From Bacteroidales bacterium (GTDB taxonomy: Bacteria > Bacteroidota > Bacteroidia > Bacteroidales > UBA932): a stretch of 5,970 nucleotides of DNA. This document shows, in pieces, positions 5,209 to 5,970 of the stretch (positions are counted from its first letter, which is position 1; every line of letters begins with the position of its first letter). The translations under genes and the position numbers were made by a program. The DNA lies in NCBI GenBank assembly GCA_004556005.1, contig SFJA01000087.1, positions 1-5,970 of the forward strand, written 5' to 3'. Below the pieces are notes generated by a model. It worked only from the letters and a program-made list of their open reading frames with translations, had not been told where the DNA came from and ran no database searches.

Positions 5209-5970
5209 ATGAAACATCTTATTGACCCATTTGACCTTACAAAGGAAGAGATCGATAGCATCGTAAGTCTCGGAGAGGATATCGTAGCTCACAGGGACCG
5301 CTACAGCGGGGCGTGCAAGGGCAAAAAACTTGCAACTCTTTTCTATGAGCCTAGCACCAGAACCAGGCTCAGCTTTACCTCGGCTATGATGGAACTCGGT
5401 GGAAACGTCATAGGTTTCGATGATGCAAAGAACAGCTCAGTGACCAAGGGTGAGACCATCGAGGATACCACCCGCGTCATCAACTGCTTTGCAGACGTGA
5501 TTGCAATGCGTCACCCTATCGAAGGAGCACCGCTCGTTGCCACCAGGGTTTCCCGCATTCCGGTAATCAATGCAGGTGACGGCAGCCACGCCCATCCTAC
5601 CCAGACTCTCACCGACCTGCTCACAATCAAGAGGGAACTCGGCCGTCTTGACAATTTCACGATAGGATTCTGCGGCGACCTTAAGTTCGGTCGTACCGTG
5701 CACAGTCTCATCAAAGCGCTTTCCCGCTATCAGGGCGTTAAGGTCATTCTCATCGCCCCGGAGGAACTCCAGCTGCCTGCATATATGAAATATGAGGTAT
5801 GCGACCGCTACGGCGTATCTTACCGCGAAGTCGAGACTATGGAAGAGGTTATGCCTGAACTCGATGTCCTGTATATGACCAGGGTACAGAAAGAGCGCTT
5901 CCTTGATGAAAGTGAATTTGAGAGAGTTAAGGACAGTTTTGTCCTCAATGCCGATAAGATGAAGCTTGCA
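5209..5970 (+). CDS. pyrB: Aspartate carbamoyltransferase catalytic subunit (3' end outside window)
   Basis: PyrB catalyses the committed step, condensing carbamoyl phosphate and aspartate. The first 254 codons are present, open to the window edge, out of about 305-310 expected. The frame begins MKHLIDPFDLT, 9 nt after pyrE. Hallmarks are FYEPSTRTRLSF (45-56), the carbamoyl-phosphate site; SSVTKGE (76-82), with the serine and lysine that reach into the neighbouring subunit's active site; RHP (101-103); HPTQTLTDL (129-137); GDLKFGRTVHSL (156-167); and DVLYMTRVQKERF (219-231), part of the aspartate domain. A regulatory pyrI often follows in this ATCase group but would lie beyond the window. Carbamoyl phosphate must come from a carAB encoded elsewhere. 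Confidence 0.97.
   Translation, partial: MKHLIDPFDLTKEEIDSIVSLGEDIVAHRDRYSGACKGKKLATLFYEPSTRTRLSFTSAMMELGGNVIGFDDAKNSSVTKGETIEDTTRVINCFADVIAMRHPIEGAPLVATRVSRIPVINAGDGSHAHPTQTLTDLLTIKRELGRLDNFTIGFCGDLKFGRTVHSLIKALSRYQGVKVILIAPEELQLPAYMKYEVCDRYGVSYREVETMEEVMPELDVLYMTRVQKERFLDESEFERVKDSFVLNADKMKLA

Noticed and set aside
4489..5292. A 267-codon - strand open frame across pyrE
   Set aside because: It is an antisense shadow of pyrE and its flanks, with no recognisable domain.

Overview
This window carries a compact operon for de novo UMP synthesis on the + strand (pyrC-pyrK-pyrD-pyrF-pyrE-pyrB). It is preceded by a short leader that looks like a transcription attenuator. The start of a divergently transcribed, secreted glycoside hydrolase family 2 (GH2) gene lies on the - strand. 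I saw no RNA genes, mobile elements, CRISPR arrays or long repeats.

Organism: most likely a member of the Bacteroidota (Bacteroidales-like), with roughly balanced base composition. The main clue is a TAnnTTTG -7 promoter element upstream of each transcription unit, which is the Bacteroidota sigma-factor signature. Most genes also lack a clear Shine-Dalgarno sequence, and an exported GH2 polysaccharide-degrading enzyme sits next door. This is inference: no rRNA or marker gene is present, and the pyr enzymes themselves (class 1B PyrD with PyrK, type 1 PyrF) also resemble those of Firmicutes.

Layout: 1-705 (-) is the N-terminal 235 residues of a GH2 enzyme, running off the left edge. 706-919 is a divergent intergenic region holding a -7 element for the GH2 gene (735-742, -), a pyr promoter (749-783, +), a possible 30-codon leader ORF (800-892), a weak upstream hairpin (841-862), a six-T tract (871-876) and a strong hairpin with a T7 tract (883-909). 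920-5970 (+) holds pyrC, pyrK, pyrD, pyrF, pyrE and the first 254 codons of pyrB. Gene junctions overlap or are at most 9 nt apart, so they are almost certainly one transcript.

How the genes work together: PyrB joins carbamoyl phosphate and aspartate, PyrC closes the ring to dihydroorotate, PyrD with its PyrK electron-transfer subunit oxidises it to orotate using NAD+, PyrE adds ribose phosphate from PRPP, and PyrF decarboxylates OMP to UMP. All steps after carbamoyl phosphate are covered. Carbamoyl phosphate synthase (carAB), a regulatory pyrI and a pyrR gene are not in the window.

The most interesting signal is the leader. A short U-rich reading frame ends exactly inside the 5' arm of an intrinsic terminator just upstream of pyrC. 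This is the architecture of the UTP-sensing, translation-coupled attenuator of the E. coli pyrBI operon, here in an apparent Bacteroidota context.
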